Shown here piece by piece: positions 1 to 8,581 of a stretch of 64,000 nucleotides of DNA. Within the stretch, counting starts at the first letter, position 1. Each line of letters starts with the position of its first letter. Under the pieces are notes generated by a model that was given only the letters and a program-made list of their open reading frames with translations, searched no databases and was not told the origin of the DNA. The stretch covers positions 347,653 through 411,652 of the forward strand of contig NZ_FQZU01000001.1 in NCBI RefSeq assembly GCF_900142135.1. The letters run 5' to 3'. Position numbers and translations under genes: made by a program. This DNA is from Desulfatibacillum alkenivorans DSM 16219. GTDB lineage: Bacteria; Desulfobacterota; Desulfobacteria; Desulfobacterales; Desulfatibacillaceae.

Positions 1-13
1 TTTTTACACGCAT
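1..13 (-). CDS. rplT: 50S ribosomal protein L20, first codons only (partial)
   Basis: Only the start codon and three further codons (M-R-V-K) lie inside the window; the gene runs off the left edge. A good ribosome binding site (GGGAGAAG) sits just upstream. L20 proteins usually begin M-x-R-V-K-R, and L20 follows L35 in the conserved infC-rpmI-rplT order seen here, so the identification rests mainly on context. Confidence 0.7.
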
Positions 14-78
14 GTTTCTTCTCCCTTGCGCGGAAAGCAAACAGCCTTCCGGCGGGTCAGTCTGTTAAAAAGAACTCT

Positions 79-276
79 CTACCAGTAAGGAAGGAGCCTT
101 TTGATGTTCTTCATGTTGGCGTCGTCCAGAATGTGGCTCTGGCGCAAGTCCCTTTTACGCTTCCGGGATTTTTTGGCCAAAATATGGCTTCCGAAGGACT
201 TGGAATATTTTACTTTTCCCGAGCCCGTCTTCTTGAACCGTTTGGCTGCCGCCCGGTTGGTCTTGATTTTTGGCAT
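79..276 (-). CDS. rpmI: 50S ribosomal protein L35
   Basis: This 65-residue, strongly basic protein is a component of the large ribosomal subunit. It begins [20 protein letters not shown], the typical L35 N-terminus, and contains the K/R-rich [10 protein letters not shown] segment and a C-terminal N-I-K-R-L-L-P-Y, all usual for the family. An upstream in-frame extension of ten codons is open, but the start was set at MPKIK because that is where the family begins and a GGAG-type site precedes it. It lies between infC and rplT, the standard translation-factor operon, and should be autoregulated through L20 in many bacteria, although only a candidate hairpin upstream is visible here. Confidence 0.95.
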   Translation of the reverse strand: MPKIKTNRAAAKRFKKTGSGKVKYSKSFGSHILAKKSRKRKRDLRQSHILDDANMKNIKRLLPYW

Positions 277-348
277 GCTTTCCATCTCCTTTGGGGCTCC
301 CGTCATGGGGAGCCGGGATATTTCTCATAAGCGCCTAAACACTAATAA

Positions 349-375
349 ACGCCCCGCCGTATTAGTACGGGGCGT
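349..375 (-). promoter_or_regulatory. hairpin in the infC-rpmI spacer
   Basis: The spacer between infC and rpmI holds a GC-rich inverted repeat: ACGCCCC on one side and GGGGCGT on the other, with inner CGTA/TACG pairing. On the minus strand it is followed by TTTATTAG rather than a solid T-run. It may be a leaky terminator or part of an L20-type leader; the sequence alone does not decide which. Confidence 0.5.
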
Positions 376-399
376 CAGGAATAAGGCTGCTCTGTATAT

Positions 400-915
<516 letters not shown>

Positions 916-1158
916 ACCTGTCACCTCCCACCTGATTAAAGTTTGCTCAAAAAACATACTCCATAGTGCAAGATGGTGTGGTAGATACAATACACCATGC
1001 CATAATGCAAGAGGAAAATAGTGCCCCGAGCCCCTTGGCCGGGCGGTCTATGGAGTGCGCTTCCCCAAGATGCGGGGGCCTTGTTTCATGACTTCCCGCA
1101 TTAAACCCTAAGGATGTCAGAAAAATGCTCTTTTGGCAAGCAAATGATTATTTTTCCG

Positions 1159-1887
1159 CTAATTTTTTTCCGAACCGTGCACCTTGCGAATCCGAAACAG
1201 CTCCTGAAACACAAACAGCGACTTGGCCAGACTGTCGTAAACGATCCGGGAATCCTCCACATGAGACCAGACCACCGGGAATTCCCCCACCTTATAGCCC
1301 CTTTGACGGGCCAGCCACAAAATCTCGGGGTCGAATATCACGCTGTGAAGCTTCTGGCGCGAAAAAAGATCCTGGGCCGCCTCTTTGGTGAACATCTTGA
1401 ACCCGCACTGGGTGTCCGGATGGCTGATCCCCAAAACCAGCCTTTGGATGATTTTATACACCTTGGCGGAAATGGCCCTGGGCAGGCTTTGGGCCTCCTT
1501 GACCACGGCGCCGGTCATGGCCCGGGAGGCGATGGCCGCATCAAACCCCTTGTCCAGAAGCTCCATAGGCTTGACGATTTCCTCAATGGGCACGGCGTAG
1601 TCCGCATCCATGAACAAAACCCGCTCCCCCTGGGCGCGCAGCATGCCGTATTGCACGGCATAGCCCTTGCCCCGGTTGGGAAAATACTCCAAAACCCGGA
1701 TTTCAGGCCCGCCTTCCCGGGAATAGCCCCTGGCCACGGCCACGGTGTTATCCTTGCTGCCGTCGCTCACCACCACCACTTCGCTGGAATAGTCCTGGGC
1801 GGAAAGATAGTCCACGGTTTTTTCCAAAGTCCGCACAATGCGGTCTTCTTCATTATATGCAGGAATGACGATTGATAATTTCGGCAT
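1159..1887 (-). CDS. family 2 glycosyltransferase (dolichyl-phosphate hexosyltransferase type)
   Basis: This GT-A fold sugar transferase of 242 residues starts with the GT2 signature L-S-I-V-I-P-A-Y-N-E-E (residues 4-14). It has the nucleotide-binding S-D-G-S-K-D-N-T (41-48) and the metal-binding D-A-D at 94-96. N-R-G-K-G-Y-A-V (71-78) is typical of the DPG-synthase subgroup, which charges polyprenyl phosphate with a sugar. No transmembrane segments are present at the C-terminus. It is the last gene of the lipid A/envelope operon, 15 bases after msbA, so a role in lipopolysaccharide or lipid-linked glycan assembly is likely. Acceptor and sugar donor cannot be read from the sequence. Confidence 0.85.
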   Translation of the reverse strand: MPKLSIVIPAYNEEDRIVRTLEKTVDYLSAQDYSSEVVVVSDGSKDNTVAVARGYSREGGPEIRVLEYFPNRGKGYAVQYGMLRAQGERVLFMDADYAVPIEEIVKPMELLDKGFDAAIASRAMTGAVVKEAQSLPRAISAKVYKIIQRLVLGISHPDTQCGFKMFTKEAAQDLFSRQKLHSVIFDPEILWLARQRGYKVGEFPVVWSHVEDSRIVYDSLAKSLFVFQELFRIRKVHGSEKN

Positions 1888-1902
1888 TCGCCATGTCTCC
1901 TA

Positions 1903-3663
1903 TCAAGCCTTGTCTTCGCTGAACTGCATGGAGTAGAGCTTGTGGTAGGCGCCCTTTTTCTCCAAAAGCTCGGCGTGGGCGCCTTCTTCCACCACTTGGC
2001 CGTCCACGATGACCAGAATGCGGTCCGCATGCATGATGGTGGAAAGCCGATGGGCGATCACAAAACAGGTCCGGCCTTCCATGAGGTTTTCCAGGGCCTT
2101 CTGGACCACCCTTTCCGCCTCGGTGTCCAGGGCGGAGGTTGCCTCGTCCAGAATCAGGATGGGCGCGTCCTTTAATATGGCCCGGGCGATGCACATGCGC
2201 TGCTTTTCGCCGCCGGACAATCTGGCGCCCAATTCGCCGATGGTCGTATCCAGGCCTTTTTCAAAACCCTGGATGAAATCCCAGGCGTAAGCCCCCTCCG
2301 CCGCTTTACGGATCTGCTCCTCAGTGGCTTCGGGCTGGCCGTAGGCGATGTTGCTCCGCACCGTGTTGTTGAACAGGATGGGCTCCTGGGTGACGACGGC
2401 GATCTCCCTGCGCAGCCGGGCCAGTTCCACGTCCCGAATGTCCACGCCGTCGATCTTGATGGCGCCTTCCGCCACGTCGTAAAACCGGGGGATCAGGTTG
2501 ACCAGGGTGGTCTTGCCGCCGCCGCTCATGCCCACCAGGGCGATGACCTCGCCCGGCTTGACCTCCAGGTTGATTCCCCGGAGCACCATGGCGGACTCGT
2601 ATTTAAAGCCCACGTTTTCAAAGCGCAGGGTGTGCGGGGTCCGGGCCAGGGGCGCGGGGTTTTTCGTCTCCACGACGTCCGGCTTTCTCTCAATAATGTC
2701 AAATATGCGGTCCACGGCCGCCATGCCCTCCTGGAGGGCGTTGTTCAGGTTGGCCACCTTTTTTACGGGGTCGTACAATAAAAGCACGGCGGTCATGAAG
2801 CCGAAGAACATACCCGGGGTGTATGACGGATCATGGATGACCTTGTGGCCTCCGTACCAAATAATAAAGGCGATGCCCACTCCCGCCAAAAACTCCATGA
2901 CCGGCGAGGACATGCTCCGGGCCAGGGCCTGGCGAATTTCCAGTTTTAACACCCTTTCGGTCTTTTGATAGAACCGCTCCTTTTCCGCTTTTTCCATGCC
3001 AAATGCTTTGACGATTTTGTTGCCTGCGAAGGTCTCGTGCAAAAACGCGGAAAGGTCGCCCATGGTTTCCTGAATGCCCGTGCTGGCTTTGCGCACCTTT
3101 TTGCCGAACCAGACCACCGGATAGTAGGCGATGGGCAGAATCAGGATGGCGCCTGTGGCCAGTTGCCAGTCCAGGTAGAATATGACGCCTATAAGCGCCA
3201 CGACCGTGAAAAAATCCCGCAGCGCCGCCGTCACCGCCGAGGACACCATGGTCTTGATGATGTTCACGTCAAAGGTGATGCGGCTCATGAGCGAGCCTGT
3301 TTTTTCCGCATGGAAAAAGGAGATGGGCAATTCCATGATGTGATGATACAGGCTGTCGCGCAGGTCCTTGATGATTTTTTGGCCCACGTAAGTCATGAAG
3401 TATTCCTGCATGAATCTTCCGATTCCCTGGACCAGAAACAGCACAACAACGGCGACCGGTATCACCAAGAGCATTTTTTCGTCTTTGTTGACAAAGATGT
3501 CATCCAGCACGGGCCTTACCATCAAGGGGATGGCGCCTTTGGCCCCCGCCATGAGCAGCATGCCGAACATGGCCAGGCCCAGACGGCCCCAGTTCTCCTT
3601 GATTAAGGCGTAAAGTCTCCTGTGCCGGTTGCGCACCTGGAATCGCTTGATATGGGACTTCAC
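1903..3663 (-). CDS. msbA: lipid A flippase, ABC exporter MsbA
   Basis: This is a half-size ABC exporter of 586 residues that flips lipid A-core across the inner membrane. The N-terminal ~330 residues form a six-helix membrane domain. The nucleotide-binding domain carries Walker A G-M-S-G-G-G-K-T near residue 380, the signature L-S-G-G-E-K-Q-R near 480, Walker B I-L-I-L-D-E-A-T and the H-loop H-R-L-S-T. The GTG start overlaps the TGA stop of the upstream acyltransferase gene, with GAGGTG as ribosome site, so the two are translationally coupled. The surrounding lpx genes support MsbA over other type I exporters. Confidence 0.92.
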   Translation of the reverse strand: MKSHIKRFQVRNRHRRLYALIKENWGRLGLAMFGMLLMAGAKGAIPLMVRPVLDDIFVNKDEKMLLVIPVAVVVLFLVQGIGRFMQEYFMTYVGQKIIKDLRDSLYHHIMELPISFFHAEKTGSLMSRITFDVNIIKTMVSSAVTAALRDFFTVVALIGVIFYLDWQLATGAILILPIAYYPVVWFGKKVRKASTGIQETMGDLSAFLHETFAGNKIVKAFGMEKAEKERFYQKTERVLKLEIRQALARSMSSPVMEFLAGVGIAFIIWYGGHKVIHDPSYTPGMFFGFMTAVLLLYDPVKKVANLNNALQEGMAAVDRIFDIIERKPDVVETKNPAPLARTPHTLRFENVGFKYESAMVLRGINLEVKPGEVIALVGMSGGGKTTLVNLIPRFYDVAEGAIKIDGVDIRDVELARLRREIAVVTQEPILFNNTVRSNIAYGQPEATEEQIRKAAEGAYAWDFIQGFEKGLDTTIGELGARLSGGEKQRMCIARAILKDAPILILDEATSALDTEAERVVQKALENLMEGRTCFVIAHRLSTIMHADRILVIVDGQVVEEGAHAELLEKKGAYHKLYSMQFSEDKA

Positions 3664-4346
3664 TCATCCACCTCGTGTCCGCACAATTTTTCCGCCAGGG
3701 CGGTGATGCGGTTTAGTTCGTCTTCAGCTTCCCTCCTTTTGGCCTCGAACTCCTGGGCCGACATTTTAGGGGGAACCATGATGGGTTTGCCGTACACGAC
3801 CACGTTGTCGGAAAAAGGTTTGGGAAGGATAAACCGGTCCCAACTGGCGAAGACCTTCCTGCGGGTCGCCGAGTAGGTGACGGGGATAAGGGGCGCGCCG
3901 GTTTTCCTGGCAAGGGAGATGGCGCCCGGCTGCAAAACCTGCCTGGGCCCCTGGGGGCCGTCCGGCACTATGCCGGCGGGCTGGCCGTTCTGCATTTTTT
4001 TGACAATGCCCTGCAAAGCCCTCACCCCGTGCCGGGTGCTGGAGCCCCGGACGCAGTCATGGCCCTGGCGCTCCAGGACCTGGGCGATGTACTCGCCGTC
4101 CTCGGAGGCGCTGACCATAATGGCGGCGTTCCAGCCTTTAAACAAATAGCTGACCATCAGAATTCTGGAATGCCAGAAAATCAGGATGAAATCCCTTTTG
4201 CTCTCCACAATGGCGCGCACGGGCTCGTACCCTTTGACGCGAATGCGGCAGGAAAGGAACAGGGCGTCGATGATGGTCTTGCCCAGAATCCCGACGGCCT
4301 TCCATTTAATCTTTTTGGATCTTTCCGGCGTGAATTCCTTGGTCAT
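3660..4346 (-). CDS. DUF374 lysophospholipid/lipid A acyltransferase-like protein
   Basis: This 228-residue protein matches the DUF374 family, a relative of PlsC-like acyltransferases usually encoded in lipid A operons. Visible landmarks are F-W-H-S-R (57-61), S-E-D-G-E-Y-I-A-Q-V-L (81-91), R-G-S-S-T-R-H-G (100-107) and the P-D-G-P-Q-G-P-R substrate-site motif. An N-terminal hydrophobic stretch suggests inner-membrane association. It overlaps lpxB upstream by ATGA and msbA downstream by four bases. It could add a secondary acyl chain to lipid A in place of LpxL/LpxM, which are not seen in the window; that is inference. Confidence 0.82.
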   Translation of the reverse strand: MTKEFTPERSKKIKWKAVGILGKTIIDALFLSCRIRVKGYEPVRAIVESKRDFILIFWHSRILMVSYLFKGWNAAIMVSASEDGEYIAQVLERQGHDCVRGSSTRHGVRALQGIVKKMQNGQPAGIVPDGPQGPRQVLQPGAISLARKTGAPLIPVTYSATRRKVFASWDRFILPKPFSDNVVVYGKPIMVPPKMSAQEFEAKRREAEDELNRITALAEKLCGHEVDE

Positions 4347-5491
4347 GAGGATTTTTCTCCCAAAAGCTCCAGGGCGAGAGAGGCGGCTTTATCGGAAGCC
4401 CCGGGTCCGCCCAGGAGCTTGCGGACTTCCTTCAGGTCCCGGTAGATCTCCGACAATTTGCGGGGATTCAATAAAATTTCCAATGATTTGGCCGCGATGT
4501 TCTCCGGATTGGCCTTGTCCTGGATTAACTCGGGCATGATTTCCTTTTTGCCGATGAGGTTCGCCAGGCCCACGTAGTCCACCTTAAGCATCGCCTTGCC
4601 CACCAGATAACTCAAGGGGGAGACCCTGTAAATGATCACCGTGGGCGCCAGAGCGAGAGCGGCTTCCAGGGTGACGGTGCCGGATGCGGCGATCACCAGT
4701 TGGCTTTGCTCCATGACCTCCCTTGCCTGGCCCTGCCGGACTTCCACGCAGGAATCGTCTTCCTTAAGGATTTTTCCCATGATGTCTTCGACCAAAGACG
4801 GGTCCACGGTGGGGGCCATGGGCAGGACGAATTGAAGGCCGGGGCGTTGCTCCCGCATGATTAACGCCGCCTCAAGCATGGCCGGAAGCAGCCCGGCGAC
4901 CTCTCTGTTCCGGCTGCCAGGCAGCAGGCCGATGAGGTTGGGATTGCGCTTTGCCGTGGGCTCTTTATCCGCACCTTCGTGATCCAACAGGGGATGGCCC
5001 ACATAGGTGACGGGCACGTTGTGGGCGTCGTAAAACTCTTTTTCAAAAGGCAGGATGACGGCGATGCGGTCCACCAGTTTCTTGATCGTCTTCACCCGTC
5101 CCTGGCGCCAGGCCCAAATTTGGGGGCTGATGTAATACAGGATTTTAATGCCCAGGCTGCGGGCGGTCTTGGCGACCATCATGTTGAACTCGGGAAAATC
5201 GATGAGGATGAGCAGGTCCGGCTTTATTTGACGCAGGATTTCCCGGGAGAACATGACCCCGTGCATCAGGGTTCCCGCCCTCTCCAGAATCTCCGTAATC
5301 CCGACCACCGAAAGCTCCTTGGCGTCCACGACAATGCGCACGCCTTCTTTTTCCATGGCCTGGCCGCCGACGCCGTAAAAGTACAGATTGGGATTGCGGG
5401 CTTTCATGGCCTTAACCAGACGGGCGCCGTGCACGTCTCCGGACGCCTCTCCGGCGATTATCATTACGCATTGTGTATCAGTTTCCTGCAC
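4343..5491 (-). CDS. lpxB: lipid-A-disaccharide synthase
   Basis: LpxB (GT19) condenses UDP-2,3-diacylglucosamine with lipid X to give the disaccharide 1-phosphate. The diagnostic M-I-I-A-G-E-A-S-G-D-V-H-G lies at residues 10-22, with L-L-P-G-S-R-N-R-E-V and the C-terminal donor site region I-A-A-S-G-T-V-T-L-E-A-A also clear. The length of 382 residues is normal. The first start is GTG; an ATG nine codons in (5464) would also give a family-like N-terminus, so the start is not firmly fixed. It lies between the Gfo/Idh oxidoreductase and the DUF374 gene. Confidence 0.95.
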   Translation of the reverse strand: MQETDTQCVMIIAGEASGDVHGARLVKAMKARNPNLYFYGVGGQAMEKEGVRIVVDAKELSVVGITEILERAGTLMHGVMFSREILRQIKPDLLILIDFPEFNMMVAKTARSLGIKILYYISPQIWAWRQGRVKTIKKLVDRIAVILPFEKEFYDAHNVPVTYVGHPLLDHEGADKEPTAKRNPNLIGLLPGSRNREVAGLLPAMLEAALIMREQRPGLQFVLPMAPTVDPSLVEDIMGKILKEDDSCVEVRQGQAREVMEQSQLVIAASGTVTLEAALALAPTVIIYRVSPLSYLVGKAMLKVDYVGLANLIGKKEIMPELIQDKANPENIAAKSLEILLNPRKLSEIYRDLKEVRKLLGGPGASDKAASLALELLGEKSS

Positions 5492-5520
5492 GGCGACTTT
5501 CCCGCTCTGAACAAAACCGG

Positions 5521-6459
5521 CTATTTTTGATCCTGTTTGACCTGAGCCATGATGGTAAGGGCGGTGGCCAGAGCGTCCCGGCCGACCTGGCCGGTTACCT
5601 GGGGCGCCTCTCTTTTGATGGAGCTGTTTATAAAAGCTCCGATTTCCGCGGCCAGGGCGTCGGCCGTTTCAAAGGTGGACTCTTCCGCACCAAGGCCCAA
5701 GCCTTCCTCGCCCTTGTCTTCGGGTTTGGTTATAGCCACCCTTCGATTGGCGAAATCCACGGAAATGCATGCGTCCTTTTGAAAGATCCTGAGCTTGCGC
5801 ATGTCGTTCTGGGACATGCGGCTGGCCGTCACGCTGGCCACGCATCCGTTTTCAAACTCCAACCGGGCGTTGGCCACGTCCAGATGTTCGGACACCACGG
5901 AAACGCCGGTGGACCGGATGTTCTGCAAACGGGCGCCGGCCAGGCTTTGGATGATATCGATGTCGTGGATCATGAGGTCCAGGACCACGCTGACGTTCAA
6001 AGCCCTGGGCTTGAAGGACGACATGCGCTGCGCTTCAATGAACAAGGGTTTTTTGACAACGCCGTCCAGGGCCAGCACGGCCGGGTTGAACCGCTCCAGA
6101 TGCCCCACCTGGATGATAAGGCCCTTGTGTTCGGACAGGTCGATCAGAGCGTCCGCTTCTTCCAGGGTGTTGGTCATGGGCTTTTCAATAAGAACGTCGG
6201 CTTCGTGCTCCAGGAAATCCTGGCTGATTTGAAAATGACGCCCCGTAGGCACGGCCACGCTCACGGCGTTCACCTTGCCCAGCAAGTCGCGGTAATCGTA
6301 AAAAGCCTGCGTCCCGCAGTCTTTGGCGACCCTGTCGGCTGCTTCCCGGTCCGAGTCCACCACGCCCACCAGTTCAGCTTCCGGGTGCGCGGCGTATTTT
6401 TGGGCGTGAAACTTGCCGAGATATCCCACGCCAATGACGGCTGTTTTAAGTTTGGCCAT
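5521..6459 (-). CDS. Gfo/Idh/MocA family NAD(P)-dependent sugar oxidoreductase
   Basis: This 312-residue dehydrogenase has a Rossmann fold with G-V-G-Y-L-G (10-15), the acidic V-V-D-S-D after strand 2 and the family E-K-P motif at 92-94 (catalytic Lys). It sits between lpxI and lpxB, a location also reported in other lipid A operons. In Acidithiobacillus and Leptospira, GnnA of this family oxidises the 3-OH of UDP-GlcNAc so that lipid A can carry an amide-linked chain at position 3. The GnnB aminotransferase partner is not present here, so a GnnA role is only a hypothesis. Confidence 0.85.
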   Translation of the reverse strand: MAKLKTAVIGVGYLGKFHAQKYAAHPEAELVGVVDSDREAADRVAKDCGTQAFYDYRDLLGKVNAVSVAVPTGRHFQISQDFLEHEADVLIEKPMTNTLEEADALIDLSEHKGLIIQVGHLERFNPAVLALDGVVKKPLFIEAQRMSSFKPRALNVSVVLDLMIHDIDIIQSLAGARLQNIRSTGVSVVSEHLDVANARLEFENGCVASVTASRMSQNDMRKLRIFQKDACISVDFANRRVAITKPEDKGEEGLGLGAEESTFETADALAAEIGAFINSSIKREAPQVTGQVGRDALATALTIMAQVKQDQK

Positions 6460-6468
6460 GAAAAAGGT

Positions 6469-7296
6469 CTACTCCTGATTATTATTTATCGCCACGATGG
6501 CTATGTTGTGACTATCCGCCAATTCAACCATGGCCTCCCGGTCGAACACAACGGCGGCTCCGGCCGCCAGGGCCAGGGCCGTGCACCCGTTGGGTATCAT
6601 GTTTTCGATGGTTTTGGCGCCTGCCGCCGGCAGGTCGAACCGGTGGTCCTGGTTGGGCTTGGGCATTTTGACCACCACGGCGTCACTGGCTTCAAGCTCT
6701 CCGGCCCTTTTAATGGCCGCGTCCGTGCCTTCAATGGCTTCCACGCAAATAACGCTTCCCCGGGTGAGTATCAGGCACTGGCCGATATCCAGCGGGCCGA
6801 TTTTTTGCAGCAGTTCATGGCCCAGTTTGATGTCTGCCGCTTCCTGCTCCGTGGGCCGCCGTTGGGTCCAAACGCCTTCGGGCGCCAGCAGATGAGGCAG
6901 AATGCTGGTGGCTGCAATCACCTGGATGCCGTGTTTTTCCACGGCCTGGGCCACGGCCCGAAGCACCATGTCGTCTCCGGTGGCGTCAATGGAGGCCAGG
7001 GCCTCCAGGGCCAGGGCGTCGGGTGCGAAGTCGGTCATGAGCCTGGCTTTGGTGATTCCTCCCAACATAACGGCTTTGGTCACGTTGTTTTGGAGGAAAA
7101 AATCCATGATTTTTTGCAGCTCGCCGATTTTCACCCACAGGATCCCGTCCGTTTCCTGGGCCAGATCCTCTTCGGTTTCGTTCGTGTGGGCTGCGGCGTA
7201 CACCTGCATGCCGGCCTTGCGGGCCGCCCGGGCGAAAAGTAAGGGGAACTGCCCGTTCCCCGCTACAATGCCTATATTGGATGATTTTTCTGACAT
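6469..7296 (-). CDS. lpxI: UDP-2,3-diacylglucosamine pyrophosphatase LpxI
   Basis: LpxI (DUF1009) hydrolyses UDP-2,3-diacylglucosamine to lipid X, replacing LpxH in many Alpha- and Deltaproteobacteria. The 275-residue protein begins M-S-E-K-S-S-N-I-G-I-V-A-G-N-G-Q-F-P, with the family G-N-G-Q-F-P at 13-18. The C-terminal domain has V-V-K-M-P-K-P-N-Q-D-x-R-F-D-L-P-A-A-G, where the conserved D-x-R-F-D-x-P site is expected. A longer in-frame extension to 7458 overlaps lpxA and was rejected. It lies between lpxA and the Gfo/Idh gene, and no lpxH is seen, consistent with LpxI being the step-4 enzyme. Confidence 0.93.
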   Translation of the reverse strand: MSEKSSNIGIVAGNGQFPLLFARAARKAGMQVYAAAHTNETEEDLAQETDGILWVKIGELQKIMDFFLQNNVTKAVMLGGITKARLMTDFAPDALALEALASIDATGDDMVLRAVAQAVEKHGIQVIAATSILPHLLAPEGVWTQRRPTEQEAADIKLGHELLQKIGPLDIGQCLILTRGSVICVEAIEGTDAAIKRAGELEASDAVVVKMPKPNQDHRFDLPAAGAKTIENMIPNGCTALALAAGAAVVFDREAMVELADSHNIAIVAINNNQE

Positions 7297-7348
7297 GATC
7301 AAGCGACTCCCAGCTTGGGGGTGCACACGCGCCGGAAGACCGGAGCGG

Positions 7349-8137
7349 TTAATCCCGGCCCGGCTTGCCCCGGGTGACCCCGCGCTTGGAGGATTCCAGG
7401 AATTGGAGGAACGTTTGCACTTCCGGCAGATCAGGAACTTCCGCCTTAACGCGTTCAATGGCCTCGTTCATGGTCAGGCCGATGCGAAAGATGATGCGGT
7501 AAGCCTTTTTCAGGGCGTCCAACACCTCGGGAGTAAAGCCGTGGCGCTTGAGGCCGACCTTGTTCAGGCCGTGCAGCCTGGCCCGGTCGCCGGCCGCCAG
7601 AACGTACGGAGGAATATCCTTGGGCACCGCGGATTTTCCGCCTACAAAGGCGTAGTCGCCCACGCGGGTGAACTGGTGGATGGCCACCAGACCGCCAATG
7701 GAGGCGTAATCGCCGATTTCAACGTGTCCGGCCAGGGTGGCGGCGTTGGAGAAAAGCACGCCTTTGCCGGTTATGCAGTCGTGGGCGATGTGGGTGTACG
7801 CCATCAAAAAGTTGTCGTCCCCCAATTTGGTGAGCCCGCCGCCGAAGCCGGTCCCGCGATGGATGGTCACGAATTCGCGCACCAGGCAGCGGTCGCCGAT
7901 CACTACATGGGATTCCTCTCCGGCGAATTTGACGGATTGGGGCGTCGCCCCGATGGCTGCGTGATGAAAAATCCGGCAGTCAGCCCCTATGGTGGTGAAT
8001 TCGTCAATGGTCACCATGGAGCCAATGACGGTGTTGTCTCCAATTTTTACGTTATTACCGATTACGGTAAACGGCCCAATGGAGACGTTTGCGCCTATTT
8101 CAGCGCCTTTATGAACAATAGCCTGTTCGTGGATCAT
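7349..8137 (-). CDS. lpxA: UDP-N-acetylglucosamine O-acyltransferase
   Basis: LpxA starts lipid A synthesis by moving a 3-hydroxyacyl chain from ACP to UDP-GlcNAc. The protein of 262 residues is made of hexapeptide repeats of the left-handed beta helix (I-G-x-x-x-x-I in residues 1-190). It carries the catalytic His in H-I-A-H-D-C (H119 by alignment with E. coli H125) and I-H-R-G-T (92-96), followed by a helical C-terminus. It is three bases downstream of fabZ. If the adjacent oxidoreductase makes a 3-amino sugar, this enzyme would have to accept it; that cannot be seen from sequence. Confidence 0.96.
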   Translation of the reverse strand: MIHEQAIVHKGAEIGANVSIGPFTVIGNNVKIGDNTVIGSMVTIDEFTTIGADCRIFHHAAIGATPQSVKFAGEESHVVIGDRCLVREFVTIHRGTGFGGGLTKLGDDNFLMAYTHIAHDCITGKGVLFSNAATLAGHVEIGDYASIGGLVAIHQFTRVGDYAFVGGKSAVPKDIPPYVLAAGDRARLHGLNKVGLKRHGFTPEVLDALKKAYRIIFRIGLTMNEAIERVKAEVPDLPEVQTFLQFLESSKRGVTRGKPGRD

Positions 8138-8140
8138 CAG

Positions 8141-8581
8141 TTATTTTCCCCAGCCCGCCATGAGTTCGGCCTCTACGGCCAATTGACCGTCTATGGTGGC
8201 TGTTCCCTTCATCTTCATGATGTTTCTTTTTTGTTTGTAGTCCCTAAGCTCAAAAATAATCTGGTCCCCAGGGAGGACCGGCTTACGAAAACGCACTTTG
8301 TCTATGCCCAGGAAGTAAATCGGCTCCCCGCGCTCCCGCTCCGGATGGGTTTCAAAAGCCAGCACTGCGGCCGTCTGGGCCATGGCCTCCAGCACCAGGA
8401 CGCCGGGCATGATAGGTTCGCCGGGGAAATGCCCCTGGAAAAACGGCTCGTTAATAGTGACGTTTTTCAACCCTTTTACATGTTCACCCGGGACCAGCTC
8501 CAGGATTTTATCCACAAGCAGAAAGGGATACCTGTGCGGGATGATTTCCATGATTTGCCGGACGTCAAAGAGCGAGGTCAT
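8141..8581 (-). CDS. fabZ: 3-hydroxyacyl-ACP dehydratase FabZ
   Basis: FabZ dehydrates 3-hydroxyacyl-ACP and competes with LpxA/LpxD for the same substrate pool. This 146-residue hot-dog protein has [10 protein letters not shown] (15-24) and the active site [20 protein letters not shown] (His51, Glu65). Its start overlaps the lpxD stop by ATGA and lpxA follows at once, the classic lpxD-fabZ-lpxA arrangement. A second, divergent dehydratase of the same family is encoded at 59354-59827 in the sigma-54-linked cluster. Confidence 0.96.
   Translation of the reverse strand: MTSLFDVRQIMEIIPHRYPFLLVDKILELVPGEHVKGLKNVTINEPFFQGHFPGEPIMPGVLVLEAMAQTAAVLAFETHPERERGEPIYFLGIDKVRFRKPVLPGDQIIFELRDYKQKRNIMKMKGTATIDGQLAVEAELMAGWGK

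Noticed and set aside
5473-7242. 589-codon plus-strand frame over lpxB, the oxidoreductase and lpxI
   Set aside because: Antisense shadow of three well-identified genes; low-complexity His/Gly-rich translation without domains.
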